A stretch of DNA of 64,000 bases from Phragmites australis (lineage: Eukaryota; Streptophyta; Magnoliopsida; Poales; Poaceae): the NCBI RefSeq assembly GCF_958298935.1, contig NC_084935.1, forward strand, positions 4,412,001 through 4,476,000, in the 5' to 3' direction. A model generated the notes under the pieces. It did not search any database, had not been told where the DNA came from, and saw only the letters and a program-made list of their open reading frames with translations. Shown here piece after piece: positions 32,049 to 42,340 of this stretch. Each line of letters starts with the position of its first letter. The first letter of the stretch is position 1. A program made the position numbers and the translations under genes.

Positions 32049-33829
32049 ATGGCGTCGAGGGACTTCCTTGGTGGGTTCGGCGGTTCGGCGGCCGCGCCGG
32101 CGGAGGGGGCTGGGAGCGCGGCTGGCGGCGAGTCCAACGAGATCGAGCTGAGTCTCGGCCTGTCCCTGGGCGGCTGCTTTGGCGCCGACCCGGCGCGGGA
32201 GGGCAAGAAGCCCCGCCTGGAGCGGTCCTCCTCCATCGCTTCCATCTGCTCGCTGCCCGGCAGCAGCGCTGGCAACGACCTCGCCGCCGCGGAGCCCCCG
32301 CCGGAGCCGGAGCAGCTCGTGCGCTCCACCTCGCTGCCCACCGATGCAGACGAGGAAACGTGGCGCCGCCGCGAGATGCAGTGCCAGAGGCGCCTCGCGG
32401 CCAAGCGCAAGCGCCTGGAGCGCCGCAACTCCATGAACTCCGGCAGGTCGTCCGCCGGCGGCGGCGGCAGTGGTGCCGGCCGGGACGACTCCCAGGAGCC
32501 GTCGTACCCCATCGGCTTGCAGCTCCGCCGCTCCGTCACCTCACAGGGGAGCACCTCGTCAAGCTTGCCAGAGCAAGGTTTATAGCACCCTAATCTCCAC
32601 TGTTTTATCGCGCTTATCGAGTAGAATTGTTCATTTAGTCGCGTCGGTTGCTAGTTCTTGATAATGCATGAAGGTTGCTCTGTGTGCAGATTTAGTTGGA
32701 TTGGGTTGGGTTTCGTTAGGTAGGAGATGCATGAGCAGAGAGATCTAGGTGAAGCATGTTTGATCTTGTATGAATCTTTATCTTGTATGTCATGTCTCGT
32801 CATCTTTACGTCTTAGGAAATCTTCATGCCATGTCCATTCATCTTGTTCCAGTAATCTGGGAAAATTATTTGAGGCGTTAGCTTTTGCAGTAGAGATGGA
32901 GAACTATTTTTGGACAAGGATGATGCTTCGACACATCAGCTCAAATGTTTTCATCTACTAGTGTTTCTTTTGATTGCTGTCACGTACAGAATTATTTGGT
33001 GCGCACGGTAGTTTACAGTAGGTGGACTCGCCTCTTATGGGATGATGACTCGGTTACTTAAGTTTAGGGTGTAAACCATTTCTAGATGCTATACCATATA
33101 AAGTTAACCTGCAAATGCAATGATAGGCAGTAGAGTCATTAGGTAGCATTAAGAGGGATTATTGGACTAATCATTGCCTGAGCTGTTGTGTGTGATCAAC
33201 TTTATGCATTGCCCATTGGCAACGTTCAAAATGAAGTGTGGTGGAGAACTTCACATTCGTATATGCAAAAGCTCTCATGTCAGAATTTCTCTCATTTTCA
33301 GCTAGTGCAGGTCATATCAGAGTCGCCAAGAATAAACTTGGATATGAATCATTCTTCTCTTGCTGGAATCTGAAAATTTGTGCCGCTGTTTTCCGATGCA
33401 GGTGGTGCCGGTGGTGCTGAGGTGAAGAGCTCGTCAGCCATGAACACCTCTTCAGACAACACCAGCGGCCAGAACAGCTCCCTCCCCTCGACTGGATCAA
33501 CCGGGAGGCCGCAGAACGGCACCGTGAGGGAGCAGCCGCCGCTGCGCACGCTCCAGTCGCTGACGATGAGGACGGCCAGCACCGCCGACCTCCGCAAGAG
33601 AATGCTGGATGACATGCCGCTGGTCTCCTCCAAGCTGGACGGCTCCAACTGTCGCAGGATCGACGGCTTCTTGTACAAGTATCACAACGGCGACGAGGTG
33701 CGCATCGTGTGCGTCTGCCACGGCAACTTCCTGACCCCGGCCGAGTTCGTGAGGCACGCCGGCGGCGGCGACGTCCCCAACCCGCTCCGTCACATCGTCG
33801 TCCAGTCTACTTCGTCGGAGTTCTTGTAA
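32049..33829 (+). CDS. NINJA/AFP-family transcriptional repressor adaptor (two exons)
   Basis: Exon 1 is 32049-32577 and exon 2 is 33402-33829, 318 residues. The frame holds across a split glycine codon (G|GT); donor CAAG|GTTTAT and acceptor GATGCAG. The start [11 protein letters not shown] is that of grass Ninja-family proteins. An EAR repression motif [11 protein letters not shown] (about 32-42) recruits TOPLESS-type corepressors. A basic NINJA-B-like segment [20 protein letters not shown] follows. The C-terminal domain, from [10 protein letters not shown] through [20 protein letters not shown] to PLRHIVVQ, binds TIFY/JAZ proteins in NINJA or ABI5-type bZIPs in AFPs. It acts in the nucleus in jasmonate or ABA signalling. 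Rice MODD (an AFP homologue) is a likely relative, but orthology is not proven. The gene appears intact and has ABRE sites upstream. Confidence 0.93.
32578..33401 (+). other. Intron of the NINJA-family gene
   Basis: 824 bp, GT...AG. The segment 33276-33315 recurs with about two mismatches at 59329-59368, at the far end of the downstream array. Confidence 0.9.
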
Positions 33830-34065
33830 TAATGGAGGCTGGAGTGTACCTAGGGGAGAGACAGAGAGAAGCTTAAACTTTTTTGTTTTCTCTTAAGTTT
33901 ATGATTAGCTATTATGTTAGCTATTCCCTGCATTTCCAGTGTAGTGCAGGTTACTGTAATTTAAAGGAGTGAACATAGTGAGGGGTTCCGTGAGGTTAAT
34001 AATGGTCCAAAGTGGACGTTTGGTTCGGTTAAAAGAGGCAGTCTACTTCGATTAAGTTTAACGTT
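33830..34065 (+). other. 3' UTR of the NINJA-family gene and source of the array
   Basis: The sequence from the stop codon to about 34065 (GAGAGACAGAGAGAAGCTTAAAC, GATTAGCTATTATGTTAGC, GGTTAATAATGGTCCAAAG) is copied after every exon fragment in the array at 42-54 kb. The similarity stops at about AAGTTTAACGTTG, marking the right edge of the founder copy. At 34128-34230 a 35-bp phrase (ACCATGAACCG...AGAGAACTAA) is repeated twice. Confidence 0.7.
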
Positions 34066-35452
34066 GACGTCCATCTGGACTGCAGCTGGCGGGAGGTGAA
34101 GGAGATAGAGGAACAAATCAAATATTAATCAATACCATGAACCGGGTTCAGAAAGAGAACTAACGTGGATAGCAGATCAGAGGCTGCTTGAATCAGTACC
34201 ATGAACCGAGTTTAGAAAGAGAACTAATGCATCTGCGCACAAACATATTTCAACTCACTAGTACTGTAACCTGCACGGGAACGACTGGCGAGGCTAAGGC
34301 CATGTTTAGCATAGCTTTTGGCTAGCTTCTCGCTAAAGCAGCGCTTGTGCTCCCACACAGTCCGTTTCTGAGCAGCTTCTCCCCGCTTATCCCACAAATT
34401 GTGACTTTTGTGGAGCCCTAAAATGAAACTACCTTTAGTTTAGAGAAAATTACCCATAAATATCAATGCTATACCCCTATCGCCCGCCCCCTCCCCCTCC
34501 CCGACTCGCATTGTACCCGAGCTCTGACAATTAGGGTTTTGTCCCTCTCCACCACTGAGTCGTCACCCCTTGTTGAACGTGCTGTCGCCCCTCTCCCTTC
34601 GCCACCGTCGCCCTACTTCCCAAATCCGACCGCGTCGTCACCCTGTTCTTCGACGGCGACCGCATTGCCAGCCTCCTTGTCGACCCTGACTACGTCGTCG
34701 CCTCCTGCTTCATCGTCACATATCTCGATGCCAATGCCGCAACCACGAGGTTGTCGCCGGTCAGATCTACACGCTCCCCATCATCTGCAACTTGATCTGC
34801 CCCCATCTCCCCACGACAGAATTTGACGCCATCATTGCCGCTGCCGCCTAGATCTTTGTCCTCCCCATCGTCTGCAACTCGATCTATCCATCTCCCCATG
34901 GTATGCCTTCTCCACCGACTGGTACACATCAACCACTTGAAACCACTAGGGCTGAACATGAACGAACACTCAAAAACAGATTTGTATATCCAATTGCCAA
35001 TGCGTGTTGTTTGCCTTCAGCCGTTATAGCCTGGCAAAACATGTTTGAACAGAGAAGATAAGAGTAGCAGTAGGCATGTTCAGGGCAGCAAGAAGGTTGC
35101 TAAGAAAATTTACTTACTATGGATAACATACAATAATTTGCATACTGCAGAGTTTTACTCAAGTGAAAAGAAAATTAGAACCATAGTAAAATAGAAACAG
35201 TAGTCAGCTTAGATGATTTGCATCATGAAGGTACAAGAACCGTTCAGAAATTGACATTACAAGTAGAATTTGCAATGCCTTGTGTTTCTGTTTCATTGTC
35301 ACGTTGCAAATTGAAGAATGAGGGGAAATGCACCTGCCATGTGTCATGTGATGCTTGCTATAAGTTCTGAATATTAGTGCTCAGAAACGAGCAATATTCA
35401 TGCTACTTGTATAGTCTTAGCATGCTGATAATCTGAAAAGGGGGCAAATTTT

Positions 35453-35664
35453 GCAGGTTGCCGAGGTGTTTGGTTTTCATGCACGTGTTAAGCCATGCTT
35501 GGATTATTTGGCAACTGTCCCTTGGGTCGGTGAGGAAGAAGATAGTGTTGTCATTGATACGGCATCTTCAGAGCAAGGATTATGGAGTTAGTCCGTTGCT
35601 AAAAAGAGTTACATCTGTCAATCTGAACCCACCAAGTGATACTTTGGCAAATATATGGAGTTAG
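35453..35664 (+). pseudogene. BTB/POZ-domain protein gene fragment
   Basis: One frame reads VAEVFGFHARVKPCLDYLAT then VPWVGEEED, and a shifted frame continues HLQSKDYGVSPLLKRVTSVN. This is the pattern of the region after the BTB domain in plant BTB/POZ proteins (CLEYLEAVPW.EEEE followed by LL.RV...LNPP). A frameshift near 35550 and truncation on both sides make it non-functional. It joins the eL42 fragment within about 15 bp. Confidence 0.55.
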
Positions 35665-35677
35665 TTCATTGTGCACA

Positions 35678-36166
35678 TATACCAAGAAGACCTACTGCAA
35701 GAACAAGGAATGCAAGAAGCACACCCTTCACAAGGTTACCCAGTACAAGAAGGTAAAGGATAGCCTTTCAGCTCGAGGGAAGCGTCGTTATGACCGCAAG
35801 CAGTCAGGATATGGTGGGCAGACAAAGCCTGTTTTCCACAAGGAGCTTCGATCATGATTTCCCTGGTCTTTGCAGATTCCAGGTGCAAATGTGTAATTGC
35901 AATTTGCTTCTAGAATAATAGAATCCTTTTGTGGGTTACTTCATTGAGATTTTTAACATGCTTCTCGTTACTGATACATTGGTTCATTTCAGGCCAAGAC
36001 AACAAAGAAGATTGTGCTGAAGCTGCAGTGCCAGAGCCTTGTTGTTTTTTCATCTTTCTTGTGTATTTAGCGTTCCAGAGGCATCTGACGCTTCAATTGC
36101 AACTTCTGAGGCGCACACATTAAAATCGGTGGTGACAAGAAGGGCAAGGGAACCTCTCTCTTCTAA
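35678..36166 (+). pseudogene. Ribosomal protein eL42 (L36a/L44) pseudogene with retained introns
   Basis: The first block reads [20 protein letters not shown], then a [21 protein letters not shown] stretch, near-perfect eL42. The next splice donor is lost (AAG followed by GAGCTT) so the frame stops. The next exon (from 35995, after TTTCAG) encodes AKTTKKIVLKLQCQ and is then disrupted. The last exon, GGDKKGKGTSLF then stop, is at about 36128-36166. The N-terminal MVNVPK exon is missing. Introns remain, so it is a DNA-level copy and not a processed pseudogene. Confidence 0.85.
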
Positions 36167-36868
36167 TCTGATGATAGGCTCCATTGTCTGTCAAAAGTTA
36201 CTATTAAGAATGTTTACCCTTGTTTTTCTCTTGAGATGCATCAGGTGGGACTATCTATGGAATAGTAATGTAACCAAAGTTTTTGTTTGCATCAGCTATT
36301 TTGCCTGATCCAGTTGGTAATAAAAAGGAGAATCTGTGTCTGCAATTGAGTTCTGATCTGTTGTGCATGCTGGAATTCTGCTCTTCCATGCTGTAATATA
36401 CGTGTAGTCCGTTGCATCCAGTGTTTTAGATGGTAAGATCACATCTTTTAAGTGTGATATTAATATTAATCAGTAAACCTACATGTCATCATAGGTATCA
36501 ACATTAATGAGTACTTAAATTATAATTTGTGCCTACACTGTATGTAGAATTTCTTCTCAAATTTTCCTTGTTAATATTTCCATCAAAATTTTCTATTAAC
36601 AAATGTCAAAAGTAGCAAGACAATAATGTCTCTACTAAACCAACAACAAATACATCATCATATTTCCCAAGGACATTCTAGTCTTTTCATATTACAATCA
36701 ATCATATGAAAATAGTAAGCCTTGTCACTCACCTAATAAAAATGATAAATAATTAAATGCCCCATGAAAAACAGGACTACCAAACCGACTGTTTCTCTAA
36801 GCAGCAGATCTTTAGAGCATTCAGCTTCTTAAAAAGTTTACGAGACAAAAGCTGTGATAAACAGGGGC

Positions 36869-37260
36869 TAGGAAACATCATACCTCAATGGAGGTATGAT
36901 GGCTGATGGGGGTCGTTCCGATCGATGCCTCAATGGAAACCTCGCTGCCGGAAACGCTTATGCTGAACTGGCTTGACAATGGCAATGGAGGCTCGGTGGA
37001 GATCGATTTCAGGAACGGGCACTGGCGAGGGGGATCTACAGCGGCACTTCGCGGGTGGGGGGAAGGGGAACGGGCGGAGTGAGACGGCCAGACGCGGCGG
37101 CGTGGGGTGGGGGTGGCCATTGACGATTGGGCTCTGGAAAAAAGTAGACGCTGCATGCTGGAGGCCGTGAGGAAGCGGAAGACGCCGATAGACGGACGGA
37201 TAAGGCCGAGAGCGTACTGGGAGCTGATGATCGGATGGGCACTATTTTGAGGTCACGTGG
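36869..37260. other. GC-rich stretch without recognised gene
   Basis: An open frame on the minus strand (37156-36878, 92 codons; S/P/R-rich) has no recognisable domain. I do not assign a product. Confidence 0.3.
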
Positions 37261-37369
37261 CTCGTTGAGAGGTGAGCTTTAGAAAATTGATTGCAGTTAG
37301 TGGGGATGAAATACAGATATTATAGTTTCGCATGGAAGAACTCTACAAACCATCAATAGAGCTTCGAAG

Positions 37370-37595
37370 GAGAGACTGAATAATGCCATGAGAGAGGTGG
37401 TAAAGAAAGAGGTATTGCGGCCGCTGAACTCACGAATCATATACCCCACATCCGATAGTGAATGGGTAAGCCCTGACTATGCACTGCGTTCCGAAGAAGC
37501 AAGGTCTCACGGTTGTCAAGAATGAGAAGAAAGAGTTGTTACCACTGAGCACAATTACTGGATGGAGGATGTTGTTGTAAACAAACACATGTAGG
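37370..37595 (+). pseudogene. Ty3/Gypsy reverse transcriptase fragment (Athila-like)
   Basis: The plus strand reads MREVVKKEVLRPLNSRIIYP then TSDSEWVSP, the conserved segment just before the RT palm (VVKKEVLKLLDAGIIYPISDS.WVSPV). In a shifted frame VVKNEKKELLPL-like text and a GWRM-like piece follow. It is cut off before YIDD. It marks the DNA to the right as remains of a Gypsy element. Confidence 0.7.
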
Positions 37596-37599
37596 AGCG

Positions 37600-38340
37600 T
37601 TAACGACTCGGATCGAGACACGTCATGGAACCACGTAAACACGAGCGAGGGACGTTCAGCCTTCTTATGGGCCTTACATCCGAGAGTCAAGTAAGACATG
37701 AGATTTATACTAGTTGGTTGCTATTGTGAACGAGTATTATATTATGTGAGAATGGGTTGCCATCATGGAGGGTTACATGAGAGTATTTATAGGCCATGGG
37801 CATGGCCTTGTACAAATGATGATTATGCCCCTTAGATAAAAATGTTGACCAAGGGCAAACTGGTCCGTTAAATCATATGTTGGTATTGTCTTGTCCAGTC
37901 TACGTGAAGGGGTCGCGATAGTAGTCATTTACGAGCCTCCTAACATAGGTCTCTAGAGCCTCGCAAGCAAAAGGTATATCCAATAGGGCTCCAGGGTTCC
38001 TAGCTCCAGGGCGTCAGAGCTCCTGAGAGGCAGGGCTCCTTGGAGATAGAGCTCTTGGACACCCTAGAGAGTAGACACCGGGATCCCAAGAGGCCTCTTG
38101 GAGACCATAGAGAGTAGACACCGAGATCCCAAGAGGCGTGGCTTGGAAACCCCAGGGCCTTCGTGAAGATGAACTTAGATCAATACATACATGAGAAATA
38201 TCTCCAACATTAGCACACATGTCCCTTTCCCCTGATGTCGCACTTGAGGGACAAATAGGCCATGGTACCTTCCTGGAATTAGCCAAATTAGCTCTTCAAA
38301 TATGCATAGGGGTTCCAAATTTTGCTAAAGCTTTAGGATT
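37600..38340. other. Probable LTR-derived sequence without genes
   Basis: The stretch contains a TATA-like GAGTATTTATAGGCC (37771) and short repeats of GGGCTCC/AGAGCTC and AGAGAGTAGACACCGRGATCCCAAGAGG (twice, near 38069 and 38111). No boundaries could be fixed. Confidence 0.35.
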
Positions 38341-38399
38341 TTAGCATGAAAAGTAGTTCTGGGACTGGATCAAATTTAGGGTGTCGAAGCTGCCGAGGG

Positions 38400-39400
38400 G
38401 TCTCAATACTCAGCCAATTTTTTTGTGTTGAACCCATGGAGTAGTTCCATGACTTCGTCAAGTTTCAAGCGTTGAAGCTGTGGAGCAGTTCCAGGACTTT
38501 GCCAAAATTTGAGAGTTGAAGCCACATAGCGGCTTGGGAGTAAGCCAAATTTTGGGGATGTAAGCCTCATAGCACCATGAAGGGGCTTATGAATTAGCCA
38601 AATTTTGGCTACTAAAGTCACATAGCCCTCATTGATGGGCATAGACTTAGCCAATTTTTGGTCATGAAAGCCACGGAACCCCTATGAGGGGTTTACAATT
38701 TAGCCAATTTTTTTGGCACCCAAGTCACACAACCCTCGTGGAAGGGTATAGAACTTAGACAAATTTTAGCTATGGAAGCCATGGAGCCCTAAGAAGGGCA
38801 TAGTACTTATCCCAATATTGGCCATCCAAGCCTTGTAGACCTTGTGGAGGAGCAATAGAACTTAGCCAACATTTGGCTATGGAAGCCATGGAGCCCCTTG
38901 GAGGGGATTAGGACTTATTCAAATTTTAGCCATCCAAGTCTTGTATCCCTTGTGGAGGGGCAATACTACTTAGCCAAATTTTGGCTATGGAAGCCATAGA
39001 GCCTCTTGGAAGGGCTTATGACTTAGCCAAAATTTGATCATTCTAGTCCTATATCCCTCGTGAAGGGGCATAGGACTTAGCCAAATTTTGGCTATGAAAC
39101 TCATGGAGCCTCTGAGAGTAGCTTAGGACTCATCAAAATTTTGTCCATCCAAGTTTCGTAGCCCTCGTGGAGGGGCAATAGGACTTATCCAAATTTTTAT
39201 CATCAAGGACCGAAGCTCTCGTGAAGGGGCATAAGACTTAGCCAAATTTTGGTTATGGAAGCCATGGAGCCCCCAGGTGGGTTTATGGCTTAGCCACTTC
39301 CTGTCCCTCCAAGTCTCGTATCCCTTGTGGAGGGGCATAGGACTTAGCCATATTTTTGGCATAAAATTCATGACTCTTGTAGAGGGTAGATCCTCAGAGG
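38400..39400. repeat. Minisatellite, period about 53-54 bp, about 18 copies
   Basis: The phrase ACTTAGCCAAATTTTGG..AT followed by GAAGCCATGGAGCCC and a GTGGAGGGGCATAG-type string recurs from 38414 to 39346. Start points of the AGCCAAATTTT core include 38533, 38598, 38648, 38701, 38972, 39080 and 39241. Copies are diverged by point changes and small indels. Both strands are locally open because the period is near a multiple of three; I do not call these frames genes. Confidence 0.85.
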
Positions 39401-39584
39401 GGCTTCAAACTTGGACAAATTCTAGCAATTGAAGCCTGGAAAGAATTGCTTGCTTTTTGATGGGTGCTCGTCGTGACTCTCAGGAATTTGTGACCTCTAG
39501 GAATTATATGCTCCTAGGTGCTCATCATTCGAGGCACTTCGTGCTTGAACCACTGAGATGCTCGTACTACTGATGAGGAATATT

Positions 39585-39800
39585 TTAGGTTAAGGTTGTC
39601 GAGGAGGTCATGGAGTCCTAAGGTTGTAAAAGAGTCAAGAAGTTGAGGAGGTCATGGAGTCCTCAATATTGTAAATGAATTGAGGAGTTAAGGAGGTCGT
39701 GGAGTCCTCAAGATTGTTGAGGAGTTGAGTAGGTGTAGAAGTCCTTGAGATTGTTGAGCAGTCCAGAACTTAAGGAGGTGGAAGAGTCATCTAGGTTAAT
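39585..39800. repeat. Second minisatellite (GAGGAGGTCATGGAGTCCT-like)
   Basis: Four to five copies of a TTGAGGAGGTCATGGAGTCC unit with about 55-bp spacing. Confidence 0.7.
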
Positions 39801-40029
39801 GTTGACCTTCGAGACTCCATAGCGTAATTTCTGGACTCTTTAGCATTTATCTTCAGGAGTGGGAGAGGTATGCCACTAGCCCCCTTGTCTCTGAGTGCCC
39901 TATTGACACTCAAGGGGCAAGAGTCCATAAAGCTTTTGTCGAAGGGCTCTAAACATAGCCAATTTTTGGGCATCAAACACAACGAGCCTCTGTTGAGGGG
40001 ATTAGGATTTAGCATCAATGTATGTTGCC

Positions 40030-40520
40030 AAATCAAGAGTCGGGAGACGCGTCTCGAAAGCCGACAACAAGGCTTGAGACTTAGAGTTGAGGCACGTCAC
40101 GAGAGCTTATGTCGAGGCTCAGGACTTTGCAAGGCGTATCTACAGAGCCCCAATTGAGAAATGTGTTGTGAGAGCTGACATCGAGGCTACAGACTTAGCC
40201 ATGAGGCACGTCACTTGAGTCCAAGTATTGAGGCATGGTGCCATGGGACTTAGCAACGAGGAACTTTGCCGGAGCTCGAGTCAAGAGGCACATCGCAAGA
40301 GCTGATGTCAAGGCTCAAGATTTAGCGATGAGGCACTTTACCAAAGCTCGAGTCGATAGGCACATCGCAAGAGCTGACATCGGGACCCAAAGGGTGAGTC
40401 ACATCATTGGAGTTCGAGTTTAGGATCAAGGATAAGCAATAGGGTGTGGTGTACGAGCTCAAGTTGGGAGGCGTGATGCTATGAGAACCCGAGTCGAGGT
40501 TTAAAGTCGCGCAGGGGCTC
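40030..40520. repeat. Third minisatellite (GAGGCACRTCRCGAGAGCTGA-like)
   Basis: Several copies of a unit containing GAGGCACGTCAC, AAGAGCTGACATCGAGGC and ACTTAGC. They share the ACTTAGC string with the 53-bp block and so may descend from it. The stretch 40540-41120 holds no recognisable gene. Confidence 0.65.
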
Positions 40521-41892
40521 TTGTCTTGGGCATGTAGAGGTGACCGTGGGAGTGGTGCCCTAGGCTCAGGCTCACGGAGTAGCAAGCAGTCGTGAGCATG
40601 TCGTTGAATATTAATAAATTTTTTATTGATTCTTCACATCTTTTAATTTGATCTTCTTGCCTTGCGTATAAGTTTTCTTTCAACTTGTTCCTCATAGAAT
40701 TTTTGTCTTTGTTCTTATCGAAGCAAATAAATCATTTGTCTCATGCGACAAAGACATGAAGAAGGGGAAAACCATCAAAGGTCATAATGCATTCAATTAT
40801 AAGATATTTCAAACATGAAGGGAAAATCACATAGCTTTGGGTCATAGCCTATCACTATAGGCATGGCTAAAGATAATCGATCAATATGTTCCTCTACCAA
40901 GGTCCCTTATTTTCTTGGAAATCTTTAGCTCTTGATTGTCTCCATCTCAAGCACTTTGGTGCTCAAAATGAATGAGTTACTTTTGCATGAAAGTGTAGTT
41001 CATGGCTTCAGGTGACTTAAATATCAACTCGAACAACGCATGATGGCATAGTCCAGCAGCACTAGCCCCTCATCTGCTCTAGGATGGGCATAGCACTAGA
41101 GGACTTATAGAGTATCATTGTGGTAGTACGTGTTGAATATTATGTACAAGTCCGATTAAGTTATGATCTAAACTTGTATTAGCCGTATGGTAGAGTTTGT
41201 GTCGGATTCTTGTAATCTGGCTTGTTCATAAATACAAGAGGACCGCTATTGTAACCATTATGACGACACAACAACATGCTCGTAAGGAGTGTTGGTGAGT
41301 CTATCGGGACCCCAGGCGGCTGGTGTTGCAAATATAGGGAGGAGCACCTGTAGTCATGACTCTGGTGTCATATGTGATCTTGCATATTCGTCTCAGTAGA
41401 TCTATGTCGTTGCGCGGGCTGATTTTCAAAAAAGCCACCTAATTTTTTTCTTCCATTTCTATGTTAGCATTATTGATTATAAATATGCACACACTGTCAC
41501 ACCGCTATACATGCATATCACACTTGTACACATGCATGCTGACACACCGCTATACATGTATTTCAAACTTGTACACATGCACACCGCTATATATGAAAAA
41601 AAAAAACTCGACCAACCTAGGAGGAACTAGGTGGTATTATAAATACGAAGAAATAGACACATAAATTTGCGTCAAAGAGGACTCGAACTTGGATGGTATA
41701 GACATGCATCCACACCCTTAACCAACTGATCTAGGCTCAGTTCCTTACACCACTATATATGCATATCACACTTGTATGCATGCATGCTAGCACACCGCTA
41801 TACATGCATTCACATTTGTACACATGCACACCGCTATATATATGCATATCACACTTGTACGCATACTCGCTAGAACACTGCTATCACACTTG

Positions 41893-41967
<75 letters not shown>
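41893..41967. repeat. (CA)n microsatellite
   Basis: About 37 uninterrupted CA units, expanded only in array unit 1; the other units have short CACAC stretches here. Confidence 0.95.
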
Positions 41968-41968
<1 letters not shown>

Positions 41969-42090
41969 GCTATACACACATATCACACTTCTGCACATGC
42001 ACCACCGCCATGCCTTTAAATACTATACAACTGAAAACACTCATGTGCATGCATGTAAAATAAGTTGAGCCTAAACGACCCTAGTCCAGT

Positions 42091-42340
42091 TGGACTCCAC
42101 AAGAGTATGATGGAGGACATTACGTTGGTCTCCTCCAATGTGGACTGCCCCAACAGCCACAAGATCGATGGCTTCTTGTACAAGTACCACAATGGCGAGG
42201 GGGTGTGCATTGTGTGCATCTGCCATGGCAACTTCACGACGACGGCAGTGACGTACCCAACCCTCTTAGTCACAATGTCGTCCGACCCACTTTGTCGGTG
42301 TTCTTGTAGTCATGGAGGTTTAAGTGAACCTAGGGGAGAG
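42091..42340 (+). pseudogene. NINJA C-terminal exon fragment, copy 1
   Basis: Matches the parent gene from about 33586. It reads MMEDITLVSSNVD then [20 protein letters not shown], homologous to [12 protein letters not shown] and [19 protein letters not shown]. The 25 nt corresponding to parent 33733-33757 are missing, so the frame shifts after CHGNF and the end of the domain is lost. The 3' UTR part continues at 45642-45842, after a 3.3 kb solo LTR. No ATG precedes it that would add the EAR motif. Confidence 0.9.

Larger units (their letters stand above)
34298..36868. mobile_element. Putative TIR element carrying host gene fragments (PIF/Harbinger-like or hAT-like)
   Basis: The left end GGCCATGTTTAGCATAGC and the right end read inverted, GCCCCTGTTTATCACAGC, agree at 14 of 18 positions; a further TTTTG is identical at both ends. 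Flanks are TAA (left) and TAG (right), compatible with a mutated 3-bp T-A target duplication. Inside are parts of two unrelated host genes in direct succession, the pattern of Pack-type elements. No transposase was seen. The segment 34400-35440 holds no recognised gene. Confidence 0.45.

Noticed and set aside
31544..32554. 336-codon minus-strand frame opposite NINJA exon 1
   Set aside because: It is a shadow of the GC-rich exon; the plus strand has the family start, EAR motif and correct splicing.
38403..39371. Periodic peptides on the minus strand in the 53-bp minisatellite
   Set aside because: The period near a multiple of three keeps frames open; there is no start context or conserved protein.
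38400..40520. CRISPR-like regular repeats
   Set aside because: Units are contiguous and diverged with no unique spacers, and the genome is plant nuclear.
41830..42000. His/Thr-repeat peptides from CA repeats
   Set aside because: Translation of a microsatellite.
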